Shown one piece after another: positions 7,913-17,895 of a DNA stretch of 64,000 bases (positions within the stretch are counted from its first letter, which is position 1; each line of letters begins with the position of its first letter). The position numbers and the translations under genes were made by a program. The notes below the pieces were generated by a model. That model did not search any database and was not told the DNA's origin. It saw only the letters and a program-made list of their open reading frames with translations. The stretch comes from CBDIHP01 sp965279195 (GTDB taxonomy: Bacteria; Planctomycetota; Planctomycetia; Isosphaerales; Isosphaeraceae), in NCBI GenBank assembly GCA_965279195.1, contig CBDIHP010000047.1, positions 62,001 through 126,000 on the forward strand, given 5' to 3'.

Positions 7913-9619
7913 TTACTTGAGCGCCTCGGGCCGGTCGAGGACGAGGTAGTGGCCGTGGTCGGCGGCGACGATGACGGCGGAGTCGTCCCAGTTGCTGTTG
8001 GCCTTGACCCAGTCGAAGACGACCTTGACGGCGGCGTCCCCGGAATAGACCGCGCCGATGGCGTTGTCGAGGTTGTTGTCGTGGAGGCCGAAGTCCACGT
8101 CGCCGGCCTCGATGAACAGGGCGAACTTCTGGCCGGGCTTCGCCAGGACCTTGATGGCCGAGTTGGCCATGTCGGCGAGGGTGGGGTTCTCGAGGAGGTC
8201 GGACTTCGTGTAGGCCTCGCCCTTGCCGCTGGCGTTCTTCACGGGGTCGAACTTGCCGTCGGCCGTGGCGTAGGGCAGGTGGTTGAAGCCCGCGTTGCCG
8301 AAGAACCCGAAGATCCGCTTGTTCGACTTCGACGCGTCCTCGGCCGCCGCGTCGAGGGCGGCCTTGCCGCCGACGCCCTTCGCGGTCTCGACCACGATGT
8401 ACTGGCCGCCGTTCTTGACGTCGATCGCCTTGCGGGTGTCGGGGGCGAGGAAGACGTTCCCGACCGCGCCGTTCTTCCCCTGCTTGGGGGCGTCCTTGGC
8501 GTTGAGCTGCTGGTTGAAGCCCGTGCCCATCACGACGTCGAGGCCGGGGAGCTTCGAGGCCTTCCCGGTCTGCGTGATGATGTTCTCCAGGCCGAGCATG
8601 TCGCGGGCGATGTCCTGGTAGTCGTCGCGGTCGACGTTCCGGGCGTACATCGCGGCGGGCGAGGCGTGCGGGAAGGGGACGCTCGTCACCGTGCCGACCT
8701 TCCAGCCTTGCTCCTGGAGTTCGTGGAAGAGCGTCCGGATCGGCTTGCCCTGCTCGTCGACGTTGATGCTGTTGTTGTACGACTTGACCCCCGACACGGC
8801 CTCGGCCGCGCTCGTGGAGGAGTCGGTGTAGGCGTGCATCACGCGGCCGACGGAGGCGACGCCGGCCCTGTCTGAGTCGCTGCCGGACTGCCCCTTGAGG
8901 TAGCCGGGGGCCTTCGTGCCGAGCGGCCCGAGGGTCCAGGGGTTCGGGCCGGCGATCTCGGCGTCGTAGCCGCCGAGCAGGCTGTCGGCCGGGATCACGA
9001 CCGTCTGGGCGTCCATGTCGGTCGCGTTCTTGTCGTGCGTCGGGCTGGTGACGTAGGAGCCGAACTTCGATGAACCCTCCGCCGTCTCATCCAGGAACGC
9101 CAGGCCGTGGCCCCGGCCTTCGGTGTAGACCTTGCCGCTCCTGTGGATGCCGGCGGCCTGGGTGGTCTGCCAGTCCATGCCGTCGAACCAGACGATGAAG
9201 AGGTGCTTCACCCCCTTCGCAATGGCGTCCTTCTGGAGCGCGTAGAGGTCGGCCTGGTCGGCGTAGTCGGCGGCGGGGTTCAGCGTGTTGGGCGGCACGG
9301 TGCCGTAGAGCGTGCGGATCCTGTCCGGGTTGCGGTACGGGCTGTTGGCCCCGGTGATGATCGCGGGGTCGATCTTGCGCCCGAAGGTGTAGAACGGGAT
9401 CAGGCGGTTGGTGTGGCTGCCGTGGTTGGAGTAGACATCGCCCGGCCCCTGGGAGCCGAAGTGGTAGGGTCGGTCCTTCTTGACCTTCGCCGTCTTGTAG
9501 GCGTCGACCTGCATCGCGGCGACGCGGTCCTGGGCGGGGAGGGCGGAGGCCAGTCCGAGGACGCCGACGGCCGCGAGGGCCAGGCTCAGGGCGGGCCGGG
9601 GTTGCGAGAGGCGTGACAC
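7913..9619 (-). CDS. Secreted alkaline phosphatase family protein
   Basis: The 568-residue protein (from GTG 9619) has a signal peptide with hydrophobic core LSLALAAVGVLGLASA and cleavage near LPAQ. It carries alkaline-phosphatase superfamily metal sites: FDGMD near the N-terminus, the nucleophile region YTDSSTSAAEAVSG, EAGDVDFGLHDNN and AADHGH. It probably hydrolyses phosphomonoesters in the periplasm with two metals. The frame is open to 9877, but the extension lacks similarity and would overlap glgC; GTG 9619 follows a GAGGGA and directly precedes the signal peptide. It reads away from the divergent glgC. Confidence 0.9.
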   Translation of the reverse strand: MSRLSQPRPALSLALAAVGVLGLASALPAQDRVAAMQVDAYKTAKVKKDRPYHFGSQGPGDVYSNHGSHTNRLIPFYTFGRKIDPAIITGANSPYRNPDRIRTLYGTVPPNTLNPAADYADQADLYALQKDAIAKGVKHLFIVWFDGMDWQTTQAAGIHRSGKVYTEGRGHGLAFLDETAEGSSKFGSYVTSPTHDKNATDMDAQTVVIPADSLLGGYDAEIAGPNPWTLGPLGTKAPGYLKGQSGSDSDRAGVASVGRVMHAYTDSSTSAAEAVSGVKSYNNSINVDEQGKPIRTLFHELQEQGWKVGTVTSVPFPHASPAAMYARNVDRDDYQDIARDMLGLENIITQTGKASKLPGLDVVMGTGFNQQLNAKDAPKQGKNGAVGNVFLAPDTRKAIDVKNGGQYIVVETAKGVGGKAALDAAAEDASKSNKRIFGFFGNAGFNHLPYATADGKFDPVKNASGKGEAYTKSDLLENPTLADMANSAIKVLAKPGQKFALFIEAGDVDFGLHDNNLDNAIGAVYSGDAAVKVVFDWVKANSNWDDSAVIVAADHGHYLVLDRPEALK

Positions 9620-9871
9620 GGGGGCAGGTCCCTCATTCGACTCAAGTGATTCGGCGCGAGCGGGTTCGAACGACTCGGAGAGTCTCGCCGCTGCGTGTGA
9701 AGGCTGGATCAACGATGGTAGCAAATTCGCATGAAGATCGGGAACAATCGATCCCTCCCCCGCGGTTTTGGCAAACCGGGTAATTTCCGGGCCTGCCGGT
9801 TGCGGGTAGACTATCGGGGAGCGAGGCCGGAACTGCCCGGCAGGGGCCGGGGCACGAGCGGAGGCGGAGCG

Positions 9872-11101
<1,230 letters not shown>

Positions 11102-11162
11102 GGATGGTCGCGCTGGGCGTGCATCTCCCGATGCCGCCCGACCGATGGTCGAAGGGGACCAC

Positions 11163-12578
11163 ATGAGCGGATCTCCCGATCCGTCGACGGTCGCGGACGA
11201 CGACGGCGAGGTCGGGTGGGGTGCCGACACCGACCGCGAGGGAGGCGTCACCCGACCGGCGGTCGGCGTCGCGGTCCTGTGGCTCGTCGGGACCTACGGG
11301 ATTGCACCGAGGGTGATCGCGTCGGCCTACCGGGGGGAGAGCCTCGACCGGCTCAATCGGTTCTTCGCCGACCGCCGGGACAAGCCGCTCGGCCACTTCC
11401 TGCAACTCTGGTGGGACTTCGCCGGCGCCCTCTCGATCGCGGGGCTGGTGTGGCTCGCGCTGGCGTGGTGGGCAAGCCGACGCATCCAGGATCGATCACG
11501 CCTGCGACTGTTCCGCATCCACTCCGGCCTTTTCCTCCTCGTGACCACCATCGCCGGGCCGAGGCATGATTATGTGGCGTTCACCGAAATCTGGCGGGAC
11601 ATCCTGAACGGCTCGGATCCCTGGGCCATCCACCCCGTTTATGGATATGCGACGCACGCGTACGGGCCGGCGTTCAACCTCCTGGCGTTGCCTTATGCTT
11701 TGAATCCCCTGCTGCCGAAAATCCTCTTTGCCGCCGCATTCCTCCTCTATCTCAACACGCTCCCTAGGGGCTGGCTGGCGCGGCTGCTCACGCTGTTCGC
11801 CTGGACGGAGATCGCCTGGTTCGGGCATTTCGATGTGCTGGTGGGACTGTGCTGCGTGGCCTCGGCGAGGGCGATCAAAACCCACGAGGCCAGGGCAGGG
11901 GGGATGCTCGGGCTGGGGGTCCTGCTCAAGATCGTCCCGGCCGCGCTGGGCCCGTTCGTCGCGATGGACGGCTGGAGGCTGCGATGGCGGGCCGCGCTGG
12001 CGATCACCGCGAGCGTCGCCACGGGATATGCCATCGCGTACATGATCTGGGGTCCGAGCGTGTTCCGGCCGTTCGGATTCGCGGCGGGGCGGGGGTCGAC
12101 GTTCGCGTCGATCTTCCGATACCTGCGGGGCACCGCATCGCCGCTGCGACTGTTCCAATCCGAGCCGAACCTCGACCGCTGGGCGGGGCCGTCGCTGGTC
12201 GCGGCGGGGCTGTTGCTCTTCGCCTGGACGCGTGCGAGCCGCATCGCCCCGGCGGCGGGCATGACGCTGGCGGCCCTCCTGACGGTCCTGCTGTATCAGG
12301 TGGGATTTCTTCAATATCAGATGGTCGTGATGTTAATGATCGTGAATCTTCTGGTGCCTCGATGGGAGTCGCTGCCCGCCGCCCTCCGCGTGGCCTCGCT
12401 GCTCCACTTCGGCTGGCTCGGGGTCCTCAACCTCTGGTACGCGTCGGTCGGCGGGGTGATCCACCCGGGGGATCCCTGGGCGTGGGCCGACGAGTGGGCG
12501 GGATTGCCGACGTTCGCGACGGGATTGTTCCTGTTCGTCCGCCTGGCGAGGGAGGCGAGGCGGCCTGATTGGGCTTGA
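11163..12578 (+). CDS. Multi-pass membrane protein, GT-C (GT87-like) glycosyltransferase candidate
   Basis: A 471-residue protein with about ten hydrophobic segments spread over its whole length. The first long loop carries HDYVAFTEIWRDILNGSDPW followed by HAYGPAFNLLALPYALNPLL. This acidic-loop pattern is typical of GT-C fold polyprenyl-phosphate-sugar transferases of the GT87/DUF2029 group, which work at the outer face of the inner membrane. The substrate is unknown. ATG 11163 follows AAGGGG and is preferred to ATG 11145. It lies 61 bases after glgC and may be co-transcribed with it. Confidence 0.7.
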   Translation: MSGSPDPSTVADDDGEVGWGADTDREGGVTRPAVGVAVLWLVGTYGIAPRVIASAYRGESLDRLNRFFADRRDKPLGHFLQLWWDFAGALSIAGLVWLALAWWASRRIQDRSRLRLFRIHSGLFLLVTTIAGPRHDYVAFTEIWRDILNGSDPWAIHPVYGYATHAYGPAFNLLALPYALNPLLPKILFAAAFLLYLNTLPRGWLARLLTLFAWTEIAWFGHFDVLVGLCCVASARAIKTHEARAGGMLGLGVLLKIVPAALGPFVAMDGWRLRWRAALAITASVATGYAIAYMIWGPSVFRPFGFAAGRGSTFASIFRYLRGTASPLRLFQSEPNLDRWAGPSLVAAGLLLFAWTRASRIAPAAGMTLAALLTVLLYQVGFLQYQMVVMLMIVNLLVPRWESLPAALRVASLLHFGWLGVLNLWYASVGGVIHPGDPWAWADEWAGLPTFATGLFLFVRLAREARRPDWA

Positions 12579-12676
12579 CGGATCGGGCCCGCTGGGGTCT
12601 GCTGCCGGTTCGAGGGGCACGGAACGGCCCCGGCCGGATCCATCGACGGCGGTCAACCTGATCAAGGATGAGACAG

Positions 12677-14203
12677 ATGACGATCCCGCCCCGGACGGCT
12701 GCCATCGCGGCCCTCGTCCTCACGCTGGCCGCCACGGCCCACGGCCAGGTGCCCGACCCGAACGCCCCCGCCCAGGCCCAGCCTCTGCCGCAACCCGAGC
12801 CGGAGGTGGCGGGGCTGCCGGACGCCTGGGTCTCGGCGCCGCCGTGGTTGCTCAAGGAAATCCCGTTCGACCTCCAGAAGTTCCTCCGGCCGCCGACGGC
12901 CGCGCGGAATGCCGCGCCGTTGTACTGGGAGGCGCTCTTCGAGTTCTCGCCGAGCGTGGCCGGCGCGTTCCCGAACACGGCGGCGCGGGTCGAGCGGTCG
13001 GCGCTGGCGAGGCAGCGGATGGAGCGGGCGAAGGTCGTCATCGACGGCCTCCGCGCCACGCCCAACGCCGCGCTCGACAAGGAGCTGGAGCAGGTCGTCG
13101 TCGACCATCAGCTCGGATTCCAGAAGCTGGTCGAGGCCCAGAAGCGGCCCCAGTGCGCGTTCCTGACCGGGTTCGACGTCGACTCCTCCGCCCCCCACCT
13201 CGAGGCCGCCACCGAGGTCGTCGCCGTCGGCGCCCTCCGCGTGCGGTTCCTGCTCCGGCGCAACGACGTGGCCAACGCCGCGAGGACGGCCGAGGTCGTC
13301 ACGCGGTTCATCCAGGACATCCGCCCCCGGGGCACCCTCACGGCGCAGCTCACCGCGCACACCTTGATCCAGATCACCTGCCTGGAGCTGATCCAGCCGG
13401 TCCTCGCCGCGCCGGGGCTCCGGGTCGAGCACGCCGATCGCCTCGTCAAGGCGCTCCAGGCGTACGACGACGAGAAGTCCTATCCCGCCTACGATGAAGG
13501 CGTGAAGAGCATTTACATCCAGGTGCGCACGCTCCTGCATGCGATGTCGTTGCCGAGGGACCAGGACCCGGCCGACGCGCTCAACCGGGCGAAGGTGCTG
13601 GCGATCGAGGTCCTGAAGGTCCCCAGCGCACCGGGGCGCGACGCCGGCCGCGAGATCGAGGCGAGGCTGAAGCGCGAGGCGGGCACCGAGCCGTCGGTCG
13701 TCGGCGGCCTGACGCGGCAGGTGCGGGCGCTGCTCGAACTGCGCTGGAACTCGTATGCGAATTACATCAAGTTCCGCCCCGCCGCCCTGCGGTTCCTGAC
13801 CACGCGGAGCCTGCTGGCGACGGTGGCGACGACCCTGGAGCGGCAGGTCGATTCGTTCGTCCTGAGCCTCTGCCACGCGCAGGCGACGGTCCGGGCGACG
13901 GCCTGCCTGGCGGCCTTCCGGCGCTGGGGCCTGGCGAGGGCCACGGTGGCCGATGACCTCTTCCTCGCCGTCCGGGCGGCGGGCATGGCGGCGGTGCCCC
14001 AGGACCCGTTCTCCGCGAGGCCGTTCCGGTGGCGGGCGATATCCGGCCAGCCGGTGGTCTTCTCGATCGGGGTGGACGGGAAGGATGACTCCGGCCTGCT
14101 CGACTCGGCAAACGACACGCGCCCCGGCGATCTCCTCTTCCGACTCCCCCCGCCGATCCTGCCGGTCTCGGCCCAGCGCAAGGCCACGCTGGCGCGCCCC
14201 TGA
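12677..14203 (+). CDS. Secreted protein of unknown function
   Basis: The 508-residue protein has a signal peptide (hydrophobic AAIAALVLTLAATAHG, cleavage before QVPD) and a proline-rich stretch, then a largely helical body without a domain I recognise. Near the C-terminus DPFSARPFRWR followed by FSIGVDGKDDSG resembles a tail motif common in planctomycete exported proteins, where it recalls the C-terminal part of type II secretion pseudopilins. ATG 12677 has AAGGA nine bases upstream; ATG 12668 is too close to it. Confidence 0.8.
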   Translation: MTIPPRTAAIAALVLTLAATAHGQVPDPNAPAQAQPLPQPEPEVAGLPDAWVSAPPWLLKEIPFDLQKFLRPPTAARNAAPLYWEALFEFSPSVAGAFPNTAARVERSALARQRMERAKVVIDGLRATPNAALDKELEQVVVDHQLGFQKLVEAQKRPQCAFLTGFDVDSSAPHLEAATEVVAVGALRVRFLLRRNDVANAARTAEVVTRFIQDIRPRGTLTAQLTAHTLIQITCLELIQPVLAAPGLRVEHADRLVKALQAYDDEKSYPAYDEGVKSIYIQVRTLLHAMSLPRDQDPADALNRAKVLAIEVLKVPSAPGRDAGREIEARLKREAGTEPSVVGGLTRQVRALLELRWNSYANYIKFRPAALRFLTTRSLLATVATTLERQVDSFVLSLCHAQATVRATACLAAFRRWGLARATVADDLFLAVRAAGMAAVPQDPFSARPFRWRAISGQPVVFSIGVDGKDDSGLLDSANDTRPGDLLFRLPPPILPVSAQRKATLARP

Positions 14204-14595
14204 GGTCGAGGCATCGCCCTGGCGAGACATGGGTTTGTCACCATTCGGAGGCACTGCGCCTCGGCGACGAGGCGCGGCGTCAGGTCGATTGGGCAGCTCA
14301 GTGCATACCCATGCCGATGTCGGTCAACTTCGCGATTTTCTGGCATTTCAGGGGTTTCAGAGGCTTGTCGGATGGAGAACCCAGAGATACCCTGACATTC
14401 GCTTGAGTGAGAGTGTGTCTGTCTCACACCGTGATGGACGCGGTGAATGATCCAGGGATTGGTACGTATCCGGCGTCCCGATCGGAGACGCCGACCGACG
14501 GTCGGGCTACGCCCGGCGCGCGGGCTCGCCCCTGCGCCGCCCCGGATCTCTCCGTGGATCGACGTCCCTCGCCCCCGAACACATGAGGAACCCCC
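14204..14595 (+). promoter_or_regulatory. Upstream region of PEP-CTERM gene with palindrome
   Basis: About 390 bases without a supportable gene. An inverted repeat GGCGTC-N9-GACGCC lies at 14472-14492, about 105 bases before the PEP-CTERM start, and could be an operator or leader hairpin. No sigma-70 boxes are clear. Confidence 0.35.
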
Positions 14596-15165
14596 ATGTT
14601 CACCGCCAAACGAGCTGCCCTGGCCCTGATCGCCCTCGCCTCCCTCGCGATCGCCACCCCCTCGGCCCGCGCCAGCATCATCGTCCAGAACGGCGCGTCC
14701 AGCCCGGTGGGGGACGTGTACACGTATGACGTGGTGGTCGACGCGGGCATCCGTCAGCTGACGCTCCAGGGCGGCGCCTCGCCGGACACGATCACGATCT
14801 TCGGGATCTCCCCGACCTTCCAGGCCGGCCTCTCGCTCCCGACCCCGTCGGCCACGATCCCCGAATTCACGCCGACCTTCTCGAACGGCAACCTCGTCCT
14901 GACCGTCGTCTCCGACATCACGTTCGCCAAGAACTCGTCCACGACATTCTCGTTCTCGATCACCGCGCCGGGCGCCTTGTCGCTGCAGAACCAGTCCTAC
15001 TCGCTGACCTACCAGGACGAGGCGCAGGGCCTGATCACGGTCAGCACCCCGACCCTGACGATCCCGACCGTCGCCGTCACGGCCTCCGCGCCCGAGCCCT
15101 CGACGATCGCCCTGGCCGTCGTCGGCCTCGCCGGCGCCGCCTTCGCCCGCCGCCGCAAGGCGTGA
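14596..15165 (+). CDS. PEP-CTERM sorting domain protein
   Basis: A 189-residue exported protein with a signal peptide (LALIALASLAIATPSARA) and a Ser/Thr-rich beta-strand body. The C-terminal sorting signal is PEPSTIALAVVGLAGAAFA followed by RRRKA. PEP-CTERM proteins are recognised by an exosortase (EpsH type), cleaved and moved to the cell surface, usually in strains that make exopolysaccharide. GAGGA lies 6-10 bases before the ATG. The body has no domain I recognise; its ligand is unknown. Confidence 0.9.
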   Translation: MFTAKRAALALIALASLAIATPSARASIIVQNGASSPVGDVYTYDVVVDAGIRQLTLQGGASPDTITIFGISPTFQAGLSLPTPSATIPEFTPTFSNGNLVLTVVSDITFAKNSSTTFSFSITAPGALSLQNQSYSLTYQDEAQGLITVSTPTLTIPTVAVTASAPEPSTIALAVVGLAGAAFARRRKA

Positions 15166-15261
15166 ACGAGTGAGCTTCGACGAATCTTCTCGCGGGTGGG
15201 GTGCGGGCCGTCTCCGGCCGACCCCGCCCGGCCTCGTGGAACGCCTCGCCATCCCAACCGC

Positions 15262-15330
15262 CTGGAGTGCGGAGGCTTGCTTCCGCCCTATCGCCGGGGG
15301 GCTTGCTCCCGAGAGACCACATCCAATCGG
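15262..15330. repeat. Dispersed repeat family 2 copy
   Basis: GGAGTGCGGAGGCTTGCTTC followed by GGGGGGCTTGCTCCCGAGAG. It belongs to a family built from complementary GGAGTGCGG / CCGCACTCC ends and AGC-TTGC-TCC hairpins, seen also near 24.94, 25.25, 35.25, 39.16, 40.55 and 44.38 kb. Confidence 0.65.
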
Positions 15331-15349
15331 CGCGGAGTCCGCGATCACC

Positions 15350-17272
15350 TCAGCGGTCGACGTACTCGCGGTGCCAAAGTTCCAGCATCAGCAGCGACCA
15401 GAGCTTGTACGCATGATCGCGCTTGCCCGCGGCGTGCTCGTCGAGCATGAGCCGGACGGCCTCGGGGCGGAAGAGGCCGCGATTCAGGGCGATGGGGTCG
15501 AGCAGGACGGATTGCAGCTCGTCCTTCAACGGGCCGCGGAACCAGCGGTCGAGCGGGACGCCGAACCCCATCTTGCTGCGCGTGCGGATCGGCGGCGGCA
15601 AGAGATCCGCGAACGCCTCCTTGAGGACGACCTTCGACCGCCCGCGTCGCAGCCGCAGCTTGCGGCGCAGGGGCATGGCCACGGCCAGCTCGACCACGCG
15701 ATGGTCGAGGAACGGCCCGCGCGCCTCCAGGCTGTGCGCCATGCTCGCGATGTCGACCTTCACGAGCAGATCGCCGGGTAGATACGTGAGCAGGTCGGCA
15801 ATCATCGCGCGGGTGACCGGGTCCCGGCGCGGTGCGGCCTGGAAGGCCCGTTCCAGGAACGACGCCGGGTCGGCCTGGTCGGGAGCCTGACTCGCGGCCC
15901 CGGCCAGGTGGTCGAGGAAGGCGTCGGAATAGACGCCGGCGCGGGCGACCTCGTCGAAGCTGGTCATCCAGCGCAGGTAGCGTTGTTCGAGCGGGTCGCC
16001 GACGGCCTCGAGGAACCGCCGGACGCTCCGGAGTTTGGTCTTCGCCTTCGCCGACGCGGGGATCGACCGGGCGAGCGGGCCGCTGAGGAACTTCCGGGTG
16101 CCGGGCGACAGCCGGTCGAGCTGGGCCGACATCGCCAGGCCGCGATAGCGGTCATAGCCGGCGAAGAGTTCGTCCCCGGCGTCGCCGGTGAGCGCGACGG
16201 TGACGTGCTGCCTCGTCTGCTGCGAGACATGCCAGGTGGGCAGGGCGGAGCTGTCGGCGAACGGCTCGTCGAAGTGGTGCGCCAGGCCGGGGAGCGTCTC
16301 CCACGCCTTCGCCTCGACCCGGAACGAATGATGATCCGTCCCCAGGAACTTCGCCGCCATCTCGGCGTAGGAGGTCTCGTCGAACGCCGGGTCGTCGAAC
16401 CCGATGGAGAACGTCTTCACCGGCCGGGTGGACGCCTTCTGCATGAGGCCGACGATGATGGTCGAGTCGATCCCGCCGGACAGGAAGGCGCCGAGGGGGA
16501 CCTCCGACACCATCTGCTCGCGGACGGCCTCGTCGAGGGTGGCGCGGAGCTGCTCGACGTCGTCCCCGGGGTCGCGGTCGAGTTCGAGGTTCCAGTCGGG
16601 GTTCCAGTAGCGCTGGAGTGTGAGGCTCCCCTCGTGCCAGACCGCCACGTGGGCGGGCGGTAGTTTGTAGACCCCCTTGAGGATTGTGCGGGGGTGGGGG
16701 ACATAGCCGTAAGTGAGGTATTCGTCGACCGCGAGGGGGTCCACCTCGCGTGGGAGCTGCTCGGGGGGCAGGGCGAGGAGCGACTTCAGCTCGCTGGCGA
16801 AGAGGATCCGATCTGGCTCGACCCTGTAGACCAGCGGCTTCTGGCCGAGGCGGTCGCGGCCGAGGACGAGGCGTTTCTTGGCCGAGTCCCAGATGGCGAA
16901 GGCGAACATGCCTCGGAGGAGGGAGACGAAGCCGGGGCCCTCGTCCTCGTAGAGGTGGACCAGGACCTCGGTGTCGCCGTGGGTGCGGAGGGTGTGGCCC
17001 TTGGCTTCGAGCCGGTGGCGCAAGCTCTGATAGTTGTAGATCTCTCCGTTGAAGGCGACCCAGACGGTGCCGTCCTCGTTGGAGAGGGGCTGGTGGGCGC
17101 CGGCGACGTCGAGGATGGCGAGCCGTCGGAAGCCCAGCGCGGCGTGGCGGTCGCGGTGCAGGCCGGAGTCGTCGGGCCCCCGGTGGCGGATCCGGTCGAC
17201 CATGCGGCGGAGCAGGTCGTCGTCCGGTGGGGTGGCCGCCCCGGTCCAGGCCGCGCCGCAGATTCCGCACAT
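15350..17272 (-). CDS. asnB: Glutamine-hydrolysing asparagine synthetase
   Basis: A 640-residue AsnB. MCGICG exposes the catalytic Cys2 of the class II glutamine amidotransferase domain after Met removal. FNGEIYNYQ and HGDTEVLVH follow. The synthetase domain carries the PP-loop LGAFLSGGIDST and ALTGDAGDELFAGYDRYRG. It makes asparagine from aspartate, ATP and glutamine; relatives also amidate cell-surface glycans or peptides, which is possible in a genome with many glycosyltransferases. The frame extends upstream but the start is fixed by the N-terminal cysteine. It diverges from the large secreted protein to its right. Confidence 0.95.
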   Translation of the reverse strand: MCGICGAAWTGAATPPDDDLLRRMVDRIRHRGPDDSGLHRDRHAALGFRRLAILDVAGAHQPLSNEDGTVWVAFNGEIYNYQSLRHRLEAKGHTLRTHGDTEVLVHLYEDEGPGFVSLLRGMFAFAIWDSAKKRLVLGRDRLGQKPLVYRVEPDRILFASELKSLLALPPEQLPREVDPLAVDEYLTYGYVPHPRTILKGVYKLPPAHVAVWHEGSLTLQRYWNPDWNLELDRDPGDDVEQLRATLDEAVREQMVSEVPLGAFLSGGIDSTIIVGLMQKASTRPVKTFSIGFDDPAFDETSYAEMAAKFLGTDHHSFRVEAKAWETLPGLAHHFDEPFADSSALPTWHVSQQTRQHVTVALTGDAGDELFAGYDRYRGLAMSAQLDRLSPGTRKFLSGPLARSIPASAKAKTKLRSVRRFLEAVGDPLEQRYLRWMTSFDEVARAGVYSDAFLDHLAGAASQAPDQADPASFLERAFQAAPRRDPVTRAMIADLLTYLPGDLLVKVDIASMAHSLEARGPFLDHRVVELAVAMPLRRKLRLRRGRSKVVLKEAFADLLPPPIRTRSKMGFGVPLDRWFRGPLKDELQSVLLDPIALNRGLFRPEAVRLMLDEHAAGKRDHAYKLWSLLMLELWHREYVDR

Positions 17273-17895
17273 GGTGGCAACCGTCTTGAGAAGGGAGTGG
17301 GCATGGAACGGTTCGCGCGACGTCGCGACTGGCCAGGTTAGCACGTCCGGCGCAATCCCGCCAACGGTCGCGTCTGTCGGGTCCGTTGCAGGCGTCGGGA
17401 CGGGAAGGGGTGGCCGGGAACCGGCCGGGAATTCGTGCATCGGGGCGGGCGGGGGATCCGAGTCTGGATGTGGCGGTGATGGTGCGCCCGAGCGGGTCCT
17501 GTCCTCAGGGAGACGGGAGACCCGAGCGGGGTGACGTGCCGTTGCCGGTCGCGTCCCGGTCGTCCCGACGCGCCGGCCTCGGCGTTGGTCGTCTCGTGCC
17601 TTCTCAGCAGCAAATGTCCGGATGGACCAGGGCAAGCCAGGCGGGCTTGCGACACCCCGACGGCCGGGTCGCCGTCGGGAACTCCCCTCAGGATGACCCA
17701 GGCAGCCCCTTGAACGGCCCTCCGGGATCGAGCCGGTCCGGGCCCGCCGCGCGACGGCCGCGCGGCGGGATCCCGCGGCCCGCCGGCCGTGGCGCATCGA
17801 GGGGTTCGGCCGAGCAGCACCCCGCCGGTCCCGGCCGCCCTACTTCGAACGCGGCGAGACGGGTGGGGAATACGTGCCCCGAGGAGAGATTCGCG
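17273..17895. promoter_or_regulatory. Divergent promoter region with hairpin
   Basis: About 620 bases between the divergent asnB and a secreted protein gene. A perfect 9-bp stem CCCGACGGC / GCCGTCGGG (17656-17679, 6-base loop) lies about 216 bases upstream of the rightward start. Frames cross the interval but none has convincing protein sequence. Confidence 0.4.
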